In this document: piece by piece, positions 1-10,846 of the stretch
How positions within the stretch are numbered: position 1 is the stretch's first letter
Layout of the letters: each line of letters opens with the position of its first letter
NCBI RefSeq assembly: GCF_028453695.1
Contig: NC_135777.1
Location: 6,685,714 to 6,749,713, forward strand
DNA from: Augochlora pura
Taxonomy: Eukaryota; Arthropoda; Insecta; Hymenoptera; Halictidae
DNA length: 64,000 bases
Direction: 5' to 3'
Translations under genes and position numbers: made by a program
The notes under the pieces: generated by a model
The model's database searches: none
What the model was told of the DNA's origin: nothing
The model's input: only the letters and a program-made list of their open reading frames with translations

Positions 1-756
1 TAAATCAACCTTAAACAACAAATATCGTCTATCGATTTCGCATAAAAGAAATAAGGAACTTAGGGGACATCCTATTATAAAACCGCGACGAGGTGAGATG
101 TCGGTTCCTACGTCGAAAGCAGCGAACCGAGTCCGACGAGCAGAGATCGAAAGACAGGAGAAGGGATTCGATTTTGATTCGAAAAGGGGAAGTTGCTCCC
201 GGGGTTTCGTCGAATTCCGGCGGCGGCGGCATTCTCGGCGGCCAATTAAAGCCCGGCCCTGCGCGCGCGCGCGCGCGACTTTCCGTACACGCGAAAACAA
301 TCGCCTGTGTTGATCAGCCCCGATGAAAGCGTAAAGGCCGGTTTTGTCGCGCGGGAATGCCGTTCCGCGTCAAAGGCCGGAATATCGTTGCACAGGTGGT
401 CGTGTAATATTCTAATTAGCCGGCGTCCTAATTATCCGGCTCCGCGTTTCGCGCCGATAATTACGAGCTACGCGGATGCGCGCCGGAAGAGTTTCCAAGT
501 CGTGGGGCGCGATCGAGCGCGCGACGACAGAATCGTCTCTTCCGTGCGGATCAAACGCGGGCTCGTCCCGCCGGAAGTATAATAACGTTCCTCTACCGGT
601 CGTCGGAGACGTTCGTCGTCTAACGACTGCCCGGCTGTTTGTTGTCGTCGCTTTTGTCGCGAGCCAGCTCGTTAGGGGTCCTTCCTCCGCGACGGTCGCG
701 CGTCTCCTCCTCTAGCTTTGTCCGAGTTGGATTCGATTTTCTTGTAATTTGTCATT
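1..756. other. GC-rich noncoding island
   Basis: No supported gene. The stretch is CpG-rich, and its open frames overlap on both strands without a domain, as expected of GC-rich DNA with few stop codons. It holds an alternating (GC)n run at 261-277 and several AATTA/TAATTA words between 405 and 470 embedded in GC-rich sequence. Those words resemble homeodomain core sites, but that is inference only. Confidence 0.5.
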
Positions 757-1004
757 TTAACGTTTTAGGTACGGCAGGATTTTGCGCAAATAAAGTTTTT
801 CGTAACTAAATTACGATTTTCTCTTAATATATATTTTTTCCGGATATCTATATATAGTACTAATAACATATATTCTTTTCTTAATATATTGTATATACAC
901 ACTTTCACTTTAATTGTTTGCTTTAATGAATAATAAAACAATTGAGTAAAGCACGAGCCATTCGCGAAAGCCACTATAGTGGCGCGTAGTATCTAAAAGG
1001 TTAA
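757..1004. mobile_element. TTAA-bounded MITE with subterminal palindrome
   Basis: The left end reads TTAACGTTTTAGGTAC. The right end, read on the other strand, is TTAACCTTTTAGATAC, a 14/16 match, and both are bounded by TTAA. Just inside the right end is the perfect palindrome GCCACTATAGTGGC (970-983). The interior is AT-rich without coding potential. TTAA boundaries point to piggyBac-type transposition, which is inference because no transposase is present. Confidence 0.6.
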
Positions 1005-1174
1005 TAAAGTAGGCTCGGTGACCTGGTCTCCCGTGTCAAACCCTAGAACGAACCCCTTATACTGTTTCGGCGTCGATGACGTAGGGACGATTCAAAATAA
1101 CAAAAAAAAGGTAAATAATAGAAAATCATATTTGTGGTATTCTTTTTGTGTTTCAAACGACCAAGATGTTTGCT

Positions 1175-1446
1175 GTAACACGTTGACGCCCGGCGCCGAT
1201 ATTCACGATATTCTCTGCGAGTCGGCGCCCGAAATTTACAAAAATTAAACAATTATGTTAAGTTTATAATATTGAATTCCTACGTTTTTACTATTGAATA
1301 TCTGTTTAGAATGTTCAGATAGAATAACGTAAACCTATTTTGTAGTATCTATTTTGTGAAATGCAAGCAAAATGAACAAATGTACGCGGCCCACGGGTCT
1401 GACACGCATGACCCACCGGTGGGTCAAGCCGTCGTCAACGTGTTAA
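1175..1446. mobile_element. TTAA-type MITE, AACACGTTGACG ends
   Basis: The ends are GTAACACGTTGACG and, inverted, TTAACACGTTGACG. The left TTAA has decayed to GTAA. Inside the right end is an 18 bp perfect palindrome, TGACCCACCGGTGGGTCA (1409-1426). A GGCGCC-rich segment lies inside the left end. The termini resemble the CACGTTGAATGCC family at 11605, 18119 and 41927, so this is probably a related subfamily. Confidence 0.65.
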
Positions 1447-2486
1447 TAAGATTTCTGGACACAGCAGTTTTTACCACGTTCTAGAAGCGTTAGCTGTATG
1501 TTATATTAATATATTACGTGTAAACATGATAAAACTTTTCCTTGTACGTTTTATATCGAGTGGACGGAAATTGAGACATCTACGTTACTGAACTCTTTAT
1601 AGGTTACGCTAGCCTGTTACACACCCCTACTCAACTCTTTAGATTATGCTCGTATACTATACATAGCCTACTCTAATTAAGTCTTCAAATTATGGTAGCA
1701 ATCGATGCGTGGTTACAGTTCGCCTTACTAGAACAAGAAACGGAATCTTAGGCAATCTCGGTTATCTTCCGAGCCTGTTAAAAAGCAACAATGTGCACAG
1801 TTAGGTATCGTCTCCGAATATACAGAGTCCAATTGATCCATTCCATATCGCGCGAAATTCGAAATCGCGAAACACGGGCGACCGAGGATCGCGCGACAAA
1901 ATCGTCATCGTTTGGAAACGCGAAAAAAAATCGTACAAGACTCCTCTGTGATTATAATATTTTTTCTGTGAAAAAAAAAAGCGCGCGTCTTTAGAGACGG
2001 ACGTGTCCCCGATTGCCGGGAGATAGGACCGACGCGATTAGGTGTAAAAGCGTTCGGAGATAATCGAAGGGTGCCGGGTGTCGGCGACGTTGGCGGTGTC
2101 CGTGGCCACCGAGCAAAAAAAGGCCGACGAAAGGAAGACAAACGGAAGCGAGCGAAGTAGAAAAAAGAAAGAAAAAGGAGAAAGAGGAAGAGAGACGTTG
2201 ATGCGCGTGCATCGGAGTCGAAAGCGCGTTGAATATGCGAACGCGACAGTTCCTGTCGGGCCGCCCTCGAAACCGACGAAAAACTCGTCCCCGTGTCGTC
2301 GTTATCTTGCGAATTTTTTTCGCATTAATTAGTAATTATAGAGTGACTTAATTAACCCCGGGCTCGCGACTTAATTAAAGACGAGTCCTCCGTTTACCAT
2401 TTACCGACACCGACGACGCCCGCCACGACAAGTGGGCACCGCGCGTTTCCGTCAAACTCTTCTCTCTCCCTTCTTATCTTCCCTCC

Positions 2487-2528
<42 letters not shown>

Positions 2529-3049
2529 TCTCAGTTAGCCTCCGTCCCGCGCACTGCTATACCCGTTCGCTCCGTTTCGATTTTCGAGAGGAGGCACGCA
2601 CGAAATTCAAATCGCGGCGGAGATTCGGCGCGATAGCCGCGAAACACCCGTCGCAGTTGCAAATGGCTTCCGGCTTTTTTGCCTGGCCCGGAGGCCTCGC
2701 CCCGAGACGACGCGACGCGGGGACCACCACCGCCGCCGTCGTCGCCGTCGCCGCCTCGCAATTACGACCGTTATTAATGTTTCATTATTCTTACCGCTTA
2801 ATTATCATCCGCCCGGCTTCGCCCAGCCGTGACACGCCCGGACCATGTTTATGACTCAATCGCGGAAACTCGTTTTTCTGGAAACCCCTCCTCCCCCCTT
2901 TCCTAATTGAGTAAGCGCAACGAGAACGCCACCGTTCGATTAGCCCGCGATATTAATTGAAGCGTGCTCGCGAGCGAGCCGCCGAACCGCCGCTGTACCT
3001 CTTAGTGGCGACAGCACGGTATTACTTCTGAAATATTTTTTCTTTCTTT
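1447..3049. other. Noncoding, AT-rich then GC-rich
   Basis: No supported gene. The left part (to about 1850) is AT-rich and featureless. The right part is CpG-rich and contains a (CT)n tract at 2491-2525 and several TTAATTA or TAATTA words (2325-2380, 2755-2810). Open frames here, including a 140-residue one over the CT tract, encode low-complexity Ser-Leu runs. Confidence 0.45.
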
Positions 3050-3556
3050 TTAACCGCTTCCCGTACTTTAGCGAGTCAGACTCGCGATGAAGATTTTTGC
3101 CCAAAACATGAATATCGCGAGTCTGAGTCGCGAACAGATACTTGGGCCAAACATAAACATCGCGAGTCTGTGTCGCGAACACATACTTGGGCCAAACGTA
3201 AACATAACAAGCCGAGCTCGCGGACTGATTTTTTGCCCGTTACGCTCGTGACCGAATGTTAGTTCCTCTCAGTACCTCGGAACAGTTATTCACGATACTT
3301 GTCGTTGCTGTTGCGAAGCAGTTCAATTATTAAAATTTAAGAAACCCCTTCAATACGCAAGGTACAAAAGTGTGTAGTGAAGGCCGTGATATTTTAGTAT
3401 CGCGTAAAATTGACTATATCACAGGCATTGCGGGCATCTACGTTTCGGATCGTATTGCGACTGTTTACAAACATCAGTCTGGTCTGTTTAGCGCGCGTTG
3501 ATGCGGACCGCTCGGGCCCGAGTTTCGTCGAGCTGAATGGCACGGGAAGGGGTTAA
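3050..3556. mobile_element. TTAA-bounded element, CCGCTTCCCGT ends, copy 1
   Basis: The left end is TTAACCGCTTCCCGTAC and the right end inverted is TTAACCCCTTCCCGTGCC. The left third carries a minisatellite of about 43 bp units at 3075-3205. These contain CGCGAGTCTGAGTCGCGAAC and TTGGGCCAAACATAAACAT. A second copy at 51900-52376 matches closely but lacks about 80 bp present here near 3343-3424. There is no transposase, so it is non-autonomous. Confidence 0.75.
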
Positions 3557-3845
3557 TTGTTGTTATTACTATTTTCATCTAAGATACTCTTTATTGCTAT
3601 ATGTTTTAATTTTATGTGTTAGCCACATGTACTATGATTGTGTTGATCTATTGTTTGTTATTTATTTATCTATTTATATATTAGCGCCCGCGATCAGCGG
3701 TGGAATTGTAATACTTTCGGGTATTGCTTGTAAGCCTCGGGGGAACATGCGTTGAAATAAATAAGTAATATATATATTTATTTGTTTTCAGTCTCACGGC
3801 CAAGAAATTGGAGTCGGTTTACGAAAACCTAACTCTACGTTGCTA
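3557..3845. other. AT-rich spacer, nothing recognised
   Basis: AT-rich unique-looking sequence between two mobile elements. A 72-residue frame at 3537-3755 begins inside the preceding element's terminal repeat and has no recognisable domain, so it is not called. Confidence 0.4.
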
Positions 3846-4378
3846 TTGTAGGGATTATTTTAGAAGTAAATCCCACGAGACTCCGTGATAATAACAATAA
3901 GACAACTAAAACACCTTCCTGTAACATTAACAATAACAACAGTTTATTATTAACATTCCATAACTAGCCACGACTTACAACAAGAATAATAACGACAACG
4001 ATTACGCAACGACTCCAACAACGACAACGACTTTAACAACAACAACAACAACGACTTCAACAACTACAGCAACAACAACCACTTCTCCACGTGACGGTCC
4101 TCCTTTGACCGAGGACGATCTTTTCCGTCGTTCCTCCACTTTTACCAGCCTTTTTCCAAATTATCCTACTATTCTCTCTCTCTCTTGCATTCATTCTCTT
4201 TCGTTCTGCTTTCTTTATTTATTTCCATCTCGCTCACTCACACTCTACATTTCGGCGACGAGGAACCTAAGAAATAGACACAGGCCACTCGAAGTCGCCC
4301 AAACACTCTGTCGCCATCCGTCCCATTCATTACCATTTTATGACACTCGACCATGCATACCCGGAAAAAACCCTACAC
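3846..4378 (+). mobile_element. 533 bp TTGTAGGG-ended MITE, copy 1
   Basis: The element runs from TTGTAGGGATTATTTT to CCGGAAAAAACCCTACAC and is flanked by TA on both sides (3844-3845, 4379-4380). The ends form an imperfect inverted repeat GTAGGGWTTWTTT. The interior has a CAACGA/ACAAC simple repeat (about 3985-4080) and a CT-rich part. A nearly full-length copy lies in opposite orientation at 27566-28097. TA duplication suggests a Tc1/mariner-type mechanism. No transposase is encoded. Confidence 0.75.
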
Positions 4379-4857
4379 TATCTTAACCTTTCATTCATTA
4401 TATGCATTCTCATTCACACACTTGTCTCGTATACCTACTAACTAAAAACCGTTTATACCATCTACCCACCCCTCTCTATTACACCTGCTATACCTTCGAT
4501 TCATCTTTCGCTTTTTAACCTAAAATCCTAATGAAACTCTCGATAGTAGTCGTATGAGAAGTATAATATAATACTTCTCGTGCGAAAACGTTGGATTTGC
4601 TGGTTGAACTGCGATTTTAGTGGGAATTAAAATATACCGGCGCAAATCGTACAGTTTTGTGTAAGGTAGAAGTGGTCTTTGGAATTATAAGTTAGATGGA
4701 GGTACTTTTGCTGTAATAAGTATAACGATACTCTCTTAGACTCTACTAGCATTCCACCAGTTTCGTTTTTGCCCGATGCAAGCATTTTTACTAGGTCAGA
4801 AGTGCGTGGATTCTAATAATTGCAGACTGTAAAACGATATTTACATTTTAGCGGTAT
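4379..4857. other. AT-rich spacer, nothing recognised
   Basis: AT-rich sequence with no open frame of note and no repeat shared with the rest of the window that I could see. Confidence 0.4.
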
Positions 4858-5235
4858 TTAACACTAGATTGCCTAAGCAAGTCATTTTGACTGCTTTTCA
4901 ATTTCAATTAGAAAAATGATTATGTAAATAATGACACAGCTTCTTATAATTTTGTGACTTTTTCTACAACATATAAATGCGTTTATTAATCATTGTTGTT
5001 GCCCCCTCCCCTCCTTCATTTCCGGTATACATATGTGTGTTATACCTATATTGCCGANNNNNNNNNNNNNNNNNNNNNNNNNNNNNNNNNNNNNNNNNNN
5101 NNNNNNNNNNNNNNNNNNNNNNNNNNNNNNNNNNNNNNNNNNNNNNNNNNNNNNNNNATATATGTGTGTGTTATACCTATATTGCCGAAAAGCAGTCATT
5201 TTCCCGTCTTCAAGTTCCCGTCTTTCTAGTGTTAA
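4858..5235. mobile_element. TTAA-bounded MITE, CACTAGA ends, with assembly gap
   Basis: The left end TTAACACTAGA and the right end TCTAGTGTTAA are exact inverses over 11 bp including the TTAA. Just inside the left end AGTCATTTTGACT forms a short palindrome (4881-4893). The interior is broken by a 100 N gap whose two flanks repeat a GTGTGTTATACCTATATTGCCGA-like sequence. A related left end, TTAACACTAGATTTACCC, starts at 35754. Confidence 0.6.
5058..5157. other. Assembly gap (100 N)
   Basis: Exactly 100 N, the usual placeholder for a gap of unknown length. Roughly 30 bp on each side is nearly the same sequence, ending TATACCTATATTGCCGA. The gap therefore probably hides a collapsed tandem repeat, or an overlap that the assembler failed to merge. 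Confidence 0.95.
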
Positions 5236-5428
5236 ACGAAGAGGAAACAAAATCTCATATTTGTATATTTTATATTAAATATATAGAACATAAAAATGCA
5301 CAAAAGTACTTCCATATTAGAGACTATTGAAAGCAGAGATATAGAAAAATGTCTGTGTCAGAAATAATATAAGATATCAAGGTACAAGTACAGTATTTTT
5401 TGGTTTCCGTTGAAATTAATCGTGGTGG

Positions 5429-5740
5429 TCAATTCCAGACAGCGAACAAACTGCGTTGTCTGCGGTCGTTAACTTTGAGCTCCTGGGTCAGGTGTAGGCC
5501 CAAGTCCAGACGCAAAGTTCGCCAAGTCGAAGACTGCGAAAGACCAAGTTCTTGCGCACGGCGAGGAATCGACTGCCTCGGGTTCTCCTGCACACTTTCA
5601 CGGACAGCGGCGATGTTCTCGGCCGATCTAGCTTCCCGTTGACGTACGATCGTTGGCTGATCATTCACCGAATCGGTCGTCAGAATTTGGCCACCGAACG
5701 TTGGAGGGACGACTTTGAAGGGCCACCGCGTCTACCATAA
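5429..5740 (-). pseudogene. Tc1/mariner-like transposase N-terminal fragment (pseudogene)
   Basis: The minus strand encodes a helix-turn-helix DNA-binding region typical of insect Tc1/mariner-type transposases. Recognisable pieces are RSAENIAAVRESVQENPRQS, then RRAQELGLSQSSTWR, then TQELKVNDRRQR. I know the family from its pattern; no search was run. The frame extends upstream through FGGQILTTDSVNDQP to a stop at about 5730 without a convincing start. The catalytic DDE domain is absent, and a few residues expected between LGLH and TQELK are missing. The product would have bound terminal inverted repeats; this copy is dead. It lies next to its probable 5' end at 5747-5922. Confidence 0.75.
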
Positions 5741-5746
5741 AATGGG

Positions 5747-5922
5747 CGCAACGTTTTCACTAACGAACACTTGTTTTGATAATGCAATTTGATCATTTGG
5801 CCGTGATTTTTAATCGTGTAACTCGCCGTGGTGATTTGGCATAATTGATCGAATTGTAGACAACAGATTTAATCGACGAAACAACATGGCCGCTACAGAC
5901 CGTCAACATCGAAAACCCTATG
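5747..5922 (-). mobile_element. 5' terminal region of Tc1/mariner-like element
   Basis: This segment is the presumed leader and terminal repeat of the element whose transposase fragment precedes it. Read on the minus strand the outer end is CATAGGGTTTTCGATG. A close copy of the whole segment without any transposase sits at 39087-39272, which defines its limits. The TAGGGTTTTC terminus resembles the GTAGGGTTTTTTCC end of the 533 bp elements. Confidence 0.65.
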
Positions 5923-6695
5923 TATCCGAAAAATTCGAAGAAAGTACAATTTTCAGTATTTCAACATCCTAATCGAGTAATTCGAGGGACATCCGTGTAG
6001 CACAGAGAGTCGACTCTGAGTCGACACCCGCCGCATTTAGCCCGGTTTTCGAAACTGGTTCACCAAAATGGAGCACAAGAAGCGGCAGGGGGGTTGGCGA
6101 CGGCAAATGGACGCCGTCGCCGCTGGTTTCGTGACATCCGCGGCGGATCCGGGAAGTAACGCGCTGCTCCAGCGGCGTGTACGTTTCGACAATTACACGA
6201 CAAAGGTGGAAGGCACTGGCAGAAAATCGGCGGACAGTCCCCATCGGCGCAAAGGGTATCTCGCGGCTCGGCCCGGCTCAGCACCGGCGAGGGGAGAGAC
6301 GCGGGACCGACTCTCGAGCGCCTCTGCAGAGGGCTCCAGCTCTCGTCCCCGCCGGGGGCACGAAAAAAAATGCGAAAAGGGGGCCGGGAACAGGCCTGGC
6401 CCGAAGGTGGGAACACGAGGGAGCGAAGAGGAATCGTGGCAGCCTCGCAGAGGTGTGGCTAGCCGAGTGTTTCAGAGTGGTTCTTCTGGTTTCTGGTTGG
6501 CTCCACGGCCGACGGGAGGCCTAACCAGCGGGAACCGGACCCGGCTTCCCTTCTTTCAAGACTTTTTGCCCGGCCGTGTCTCATGGCCAGTCGTAGGTGT
6601 CAGAATGCGCCTTGCTCTCGGTCCTCGCCGGGCCTTGCCGGGCTTCGGCGGCCACGTCCGGGGGACACGGGACGGAGAAACCGACGGATCCAGGT

Positions 6696-6727
<32 letters not shown>

Positions 6728-7152
6728 AGGGAGAAAGGGAGAGAGCGCAGAATTACTCGGCTATTGAGATCGGCAGATAGCCCTGAAGAAATCATAGCGG
6801 CCACCCACGAGACTCGGCCGTGCCCCTTCGACGGCTTCGTGCCCCTACGGGCCCCCTCGATCTTCGCTCGCTGCTCGCGCTGCCTAGCCAATTTTCCGAC
6901 TTCCCAGATCGAATTTCCGACTATTTTTTCACTTCATCCATTGTCCGCATATCCTGGAAAAGCATTCGCTAATGCGACGTCTTAGAGGATATCCTCTTTT
7001 TTAATTATCGTTTAAAAATCACGTGAACTGCATTGTGCAGCCTAAAACCCATACCGTCGTCAATTCGCAGTTATTTCAAAGTACCTATCTCAGGTTTGCA
7101 AAAATATGTCTGTATGAGGCCTATAGACGTCCTATCTATGTACTGTTATGTA
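5923..7152. other. GC-rich noncoding island
   Basis: CpG-rich sequence with no supported gene. Long open frames occur on both strands (for example 6068-6697 plus, 6060-6416 minus), but they overlap each other, contain Arg/Gly/Pro-rich low complexity and show no domain. A purine-only (GA)n/(GGGA)n tract sits at 6695-6754. Confidence 0.4.
6695..6754. repeat. (GA)n/(GGGA)n microsatellite
   Basis: Purine-only run of GA dinucleotides followed by GGGA tetranucleotides and imperfect GA. It is one of about twenty CT/GA tracts in the window. Confidence 0.9.
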
Positions 7153-7397
7153 TTAACCCTTTGCACTCGAGTGGTGACTCTGGGGCACCACTGCAATTGT
7201 TACATCACGTTCGGAAATAATATTTCTACATAGAAACTTACATTGAAAAATTATTAAAATTGTAACTGTTTTTGTATGAGTTGCAAGATTCAATTTCAAT
7301 TGAACATAACCTCTTTACCTTATAAAATGGAAATGTTACGTGTCAGAAATGTTACTTTAGAATTACAGTTAAAATGGCTTCGAGTGAAATGGGTTAA
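7153..7397. mobile_element. TTAA-bounded MITE, CCCTTTGCACTCGA family, copy 1
   Basis: The left end is TTAACCCTTTGCACTCGAG followed by TGGTGACTC. The right end is ATGGCTTCGAGTGAAATGGG plus TTAA. Length is 245 bp including both TTAA. The family has two distinguishable ends, CTCGAGTGGTGACTC and CTCGAAGCCATTTTAACTG. The same structure recurs at 8002, 16724, 19937, 24386, 31229, 45498, 49134 and 55524. The interior is AT-rich and noncoding. The right TTAA (7394-7397) is shared with the start of another CCCTTTCGC end. Confidence 0.8.
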
Positions 7398-7479
7398 CCC
7401 TTTCGCAAGAGCATGTTTGCACAGTGAAACGTCGCCAGGGGTCGGCAATATTTTTGAACACTTTGCCGTTCGCGCTGTT

Positions 7480-7965
7480 TGACGATAGGCGTCGATAGAC
7501 GTCGTTTTAACGTCTGAAATGGAAGTCGTAAAACGTCCATCAGATGTCTTCTACACGTCTAAAGGACTTTTTAAAGACGTCTTTTAGCAAAAAATATTTC
7601 TAGGACGTTCGTAGGACGTTCATAGGACGTTCGAGACGTCTGAAAGACGCCGATAAAATCGCCATAACACTTCCATAACGTGTTTTCTAGATTTCTAAAG
7701 AACGTTTCAAAGACGTCTAGAATACGTCTTGATTTATAACACAAAACGTTTCTAGGACGTCCATAGGACGTTCGAGACGTCTCAGAGACGCCCATAAATT
7801 CTGCATATCACTTCCATAATTTTCTAGATTTCTAAATAACGTCTCAGACACGTCTCAAATACGTCTTGATTTGTAACACAAGACGTTTCTAAGACGTTCG
7901 TAGGACGTTCGAGACGTCTCAAAGACATCCTTCTGCTATCAGAAAAGTTATGAAACATATGAAAT
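7480..7965. repeat. GACGTC-rich tandem array 1
   Basis: Higher-order tandem repeat of about 130-150 bp units. Each unit contains AGACGTCTAGAATACGTCTTG, CTAGGACGTTCATAGGACGT and TTCGAGACGTCTCAAAGACG. The array ends with a defined boundary, CTGCTATCAGAAAAGTTATG. The same boundary closes the second array at about 12398. Minus-strand open frames through it are a by-product of the repeat. Confidence 0.8.
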
Positions 7966-8001
7966 TAATTTTTCTTCTAGGTCTGCATTACAGGATCAGA
8001 C

Positions 8002-8229
8002 TTAACCCTTTGCACTCGAGCGGCGCCTCTGAAAATTGTTACATAATTAACAAAATAATGTCGACGTTATAAAATAGCCTTCTGTTAACCGCGCAACAGT
8101 TTAACGAGTCACGCGGCTCAATCTCATACAGCAAATTATATTAAATACTATACTACATCTGGTTATATACTATACCACTATACTACATTTGGGTCTAAGC
8201 TTAAAATGGCTTCGAGAGCAAAGGGTTAA
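8002..8229. mobile_element. TTAA-bounded MITE, CCCTTTGCACTCGA family, copy 2
   Basis: The left end is TTAACCCTTTGCACTCGAGC followed by GGCGCCTCTG. The right end is AAAATGGCTTCGAGAGCAAA followed by GGGTTAA. It is 228 bp with a diverged interior containing CTATACTACAT repeats. No coding potential. Confidence 0.75.
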
Positions 8230-9173
8230 ACGTTTGCCACTGAAGAATTTGTAACAGTTTATTTGACAATATTTTTTTCAGCACATTTTTCGCGGCTATT
8301 ATTACTACAGGAATGAATTTTAATCGCGAAAGGATCCGTTTTAGTGCAAAAGAGGATTGAAATAAATATATCAAATAAATTCTGGAATAACAAATTATTC
8401 CAAAAAGAGAAGATATGCAGTTATTTTAGACGAAAATTACTGTTCTTAAGAAGACCGATTTTAGACCGTCATTTTTATTATAAAATTGTATTGAATCGTG
8501 CAAATATTTTTACTTTTGTAACGAAAATGGCGCGGCAAGGGGTTAATCCGGATTCCGGTGGTTCGCGAGGCTCCTTATTTCTATTCGCAAGGCTCTTTAC
8601 TTCTATTCGCAACAGCGACCGATCGACGTTGTTGCAGAAATCGCGACGGACGTTTCTGCTGGTCACCGCCGCGGCGATCGCGCGAGTCACCGGCGCTGCT
8701 TATTTAATAGGCAGGTGAACGGCGGAAGCGTCTCCACGCTCGTATTATACTCGTCGCGCTTGTCCAGGATGCGGAGACCCCCCTCCCTCCCTCCCTCCCC
8801 CTCGCGCGGACGAATGTTATTTATTATCGAACGGTGCCGACAGCAAATAACACCGTGCAGCGGCGACGCGAAGCTGTTGAAACGCCGCCGCCCGGATATT
8901 CGACGGTCCGGGGGTTGGAAACAGTTATGGTGTCGGTTTCGGGATTGTTACGGACAACCGGAATAACTCTCGTAACTGTTGCAAACCAGACACGGAACAG
9001 TCGGAACCTAATTTTTCGCGAAACTCCAACGCGTCGCGAGGTTTCACGAAATTCTTGAAAACTGGAACGTTCGTGCTTCATTTTTTGTTCTTTTCTAACA
9101 TTTATTTGATCAGGCTTTTGCATAGTCTTCGTAGAAAATCGAATTCTTTGTTGCATACAATTCGATGGGAGTG
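8230..9173. other. Noncoding with one TTAA-element end
   Basis: No supported gene. At 8527-8546 the sequence AATGGCGCGGCAAGGGGTTAA is the right end of a CCCCTTGC-type TTAA element. Similar solitary ends occur at 19920-19940 and 31709-31729. I could not define the left end. The remainder (8550-9060) is GC-rich with overlapping low-value frames. Confidence 0.4.
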
Positions 9174-9362
9174 GGATTTTGGTAATAATATCATTGTCCT
9201 ATCATTCTTTTAAAGACAGGGTGCTTGAAACTGACTTGGGTGCCTACTCCTCGCGTATTCGCTTCTATTATACCTCCTGCATCAAATATAAAATAAATTA
9301 CAGCAATATTAATTACCAAAATCCAAGCTTGAAAAATAATAGGACAATGAAAGTAGCCTAAG
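9174..9362. repeat. Dispersed foldback-like repeat, copy 1
   Basis: Two blocks, 9174-9246 and 9309-9362, both recur around 14146-14255. The first is there in inverted orientation and the second in the same orientation. Common words are CATTGTCCTATCATTCTTT and its near-inverse ATAATAGGACAATGAAAG. ATTTTGGTAAT and ATTACCAAAAT form an inverted pair inside this copy. Confidence 0.5.
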
Positions 9363-10051
9363 GTCTTTCTATAACCTATAAAATGACCTATAATAACCTA
9401 CTAATAAATATTTTTATAAAAAAATAACGAGAGCAACGATCATTGTGAAATTTTAATCGTGGAAACCTAGCACCCTAAGGTATTTTTGCACTATTCGCGT
9501 GAATTTAAAAAAAGGAATAACAAAAGTACAGGTAGCGAGTCAAAGTAGTTTCGTCCGCGACTTTTCCGCTGGTTCGTCTTTTTTGCCGCGGCTCCGACGG
9601 GAATGCGGTTGCCACCGGTGTGCATCGGATCGACGCGTCCCGCGAACGTTTCACGTCGATCGCCGGGTGATCTACGCGGCACGCGGCCCGACTGGACAAG
9701 AGTCCTAGCTGCTCGTTTCGTCGTTGTTTTGCGCAACGCCGCGGCCGAATCCGGGCCGGTCGATCCCTGAAATATCGTAGATCACTCGCGGCCATCGTCG
9801 CGAAAGGAGATACGCGCCGGCCGCAGCATCCCGCGGGCCAAAACCGGTCGATTTTGCGTCGATAACGAGAGCCGATCGCGGCGCACCATTGTGGACCGGC
9901 ACACCTGCGCCGCACGCTGCGAACGATCGATTTTTCACCGTGAAACGCGGCGAAATGCATGCACGCGGTGAATAATGCAACGGCGATTGTTTAAATGGTC
10001 GACCGGGGCCGCTAAGCGGCGCGTCGATGCCGATCATGGCGGCCTAGCCTC
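9363..10051. other. GC-rich noncoding island
   Basis: CpG-rich from about 9540 on. Several overlapping frames exist on the minus strand (9505-9960, 9705-10037) without a domain or a compositional difference between codon positions that I could recognise, so nothing is called. Confidence 0.4.
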
Positions 10052-10092
10052 GCCTCTCTCTCTTTCTATTTATCTTTCGCTCTTTATCTATT

Positions 10093-10126
<34 letters not shown>

Positions 10127-10160
10127 GCTCTTGTACTCTTTTTAAAGGTAGTTTCGCTCT

Positions 10161-10211
<51 letters not shown>

Positions 10212-10352
10212 GCTCTCTCTCTCGCTCTCTCTCTCTCTCCCTCTCTCTCTTTCTCTCGCTCTCGTACTCTTTTTAAAGCTATTTTCTCTCTTTATCTCTC
10301 TCGCTCTCTCTCTTTCTCTCTCTCGCTCTCGCACTCTTTTTAAAGCTAGTTT
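10052..10352. repeat. Compound (CT)n microsatellite/minisatellite
   Basis: About 300 bp of pyrimidine repeat. Superimposed on the CT dinucleotides is a larger unit ending CTCGTACTCTTTTTAAAGC, present three times (about 10130, 10265 and 10330). This is therefore a minisatellite of roughly 60-135 bp units as well as a microsatellite. Confidence 0.9.
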
Positions 10353-10523
10353 CTAGCTGTGCGGTTCGCGCTAGTATGGACGCGTACCGCCAAAAGTAAG
10401 TGTCGCGATGAAGCGAACCGCAACACTAGTCTCGCAGCACGCGCGACAATTTTACGCGACGCGACCAGGCATGCGAGCCGATTCCTACGATAAGAAATCG
10501 CGAAATATGGGGGTGTGGCTTAA

Positions 10524-10767
10524 TTAACCCTCTTAGCACCGAACAACGATATATCGTTGTTGGCTCTTGTTGACAAGATAGTTTTCTTAATTATTTTTAT
10601 TAAACAACAATTTAATTTCTTATTTCTTCTCCCTTTTTGAATTTTTTATTTATCAGTCTTTTCAAAATTCTCGCTATTTCTTCCCGAAACTTTATCAGAC
10701 TTCGTCAAACGATTTTTAAATATTTCGCTCAGATACAGACTCTTTTAGCCGGTACTCAGAGGGTTAA
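10524..10767. mobile_element. TTAA-bounded MITE, CCCTCTTAGCACCG ends
   Basis: The left end is TTAACCCTCTTAGCACCG. The right end inverted is TTAACCCTCTGAGTACCG, a 16/18 match. Immediately inside the left end is a 20 bp perfect palindrome, AACAACGATATATCGTTGTT (10542-10561). Length is 244 bp, with an AT-rich noncoding interior. Confidence 0.75.
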
Positions 10768-10846
10768 TTCTGAGTCTTTTACATACGATCGACTTTTGCA
10801 CTGCATTTTTCTCTTTTTTAATTGAAATTGAAAAAGTAGTAAAATT

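Noticed and set aside
3075..3205. CRISPR-like regularly spaced repeats
   Set aside because: The units are contiguous minisatellite repeats inside a TTAA element with no unique spacers, and the DNA is eukaryotic.
4977..5330. Open frames crossing the N gap (also at 18540, 23188-23593 and 32543)
   Set aside because: They are open only because N is not a stop. Nothing supports coding on either side.
6068..6697. 209-residue plus-strand open frame
   Set aside because: Arg/Gly/Ser-rich in a CpG island with equally long frames on the other strand. No domain, no splice context.
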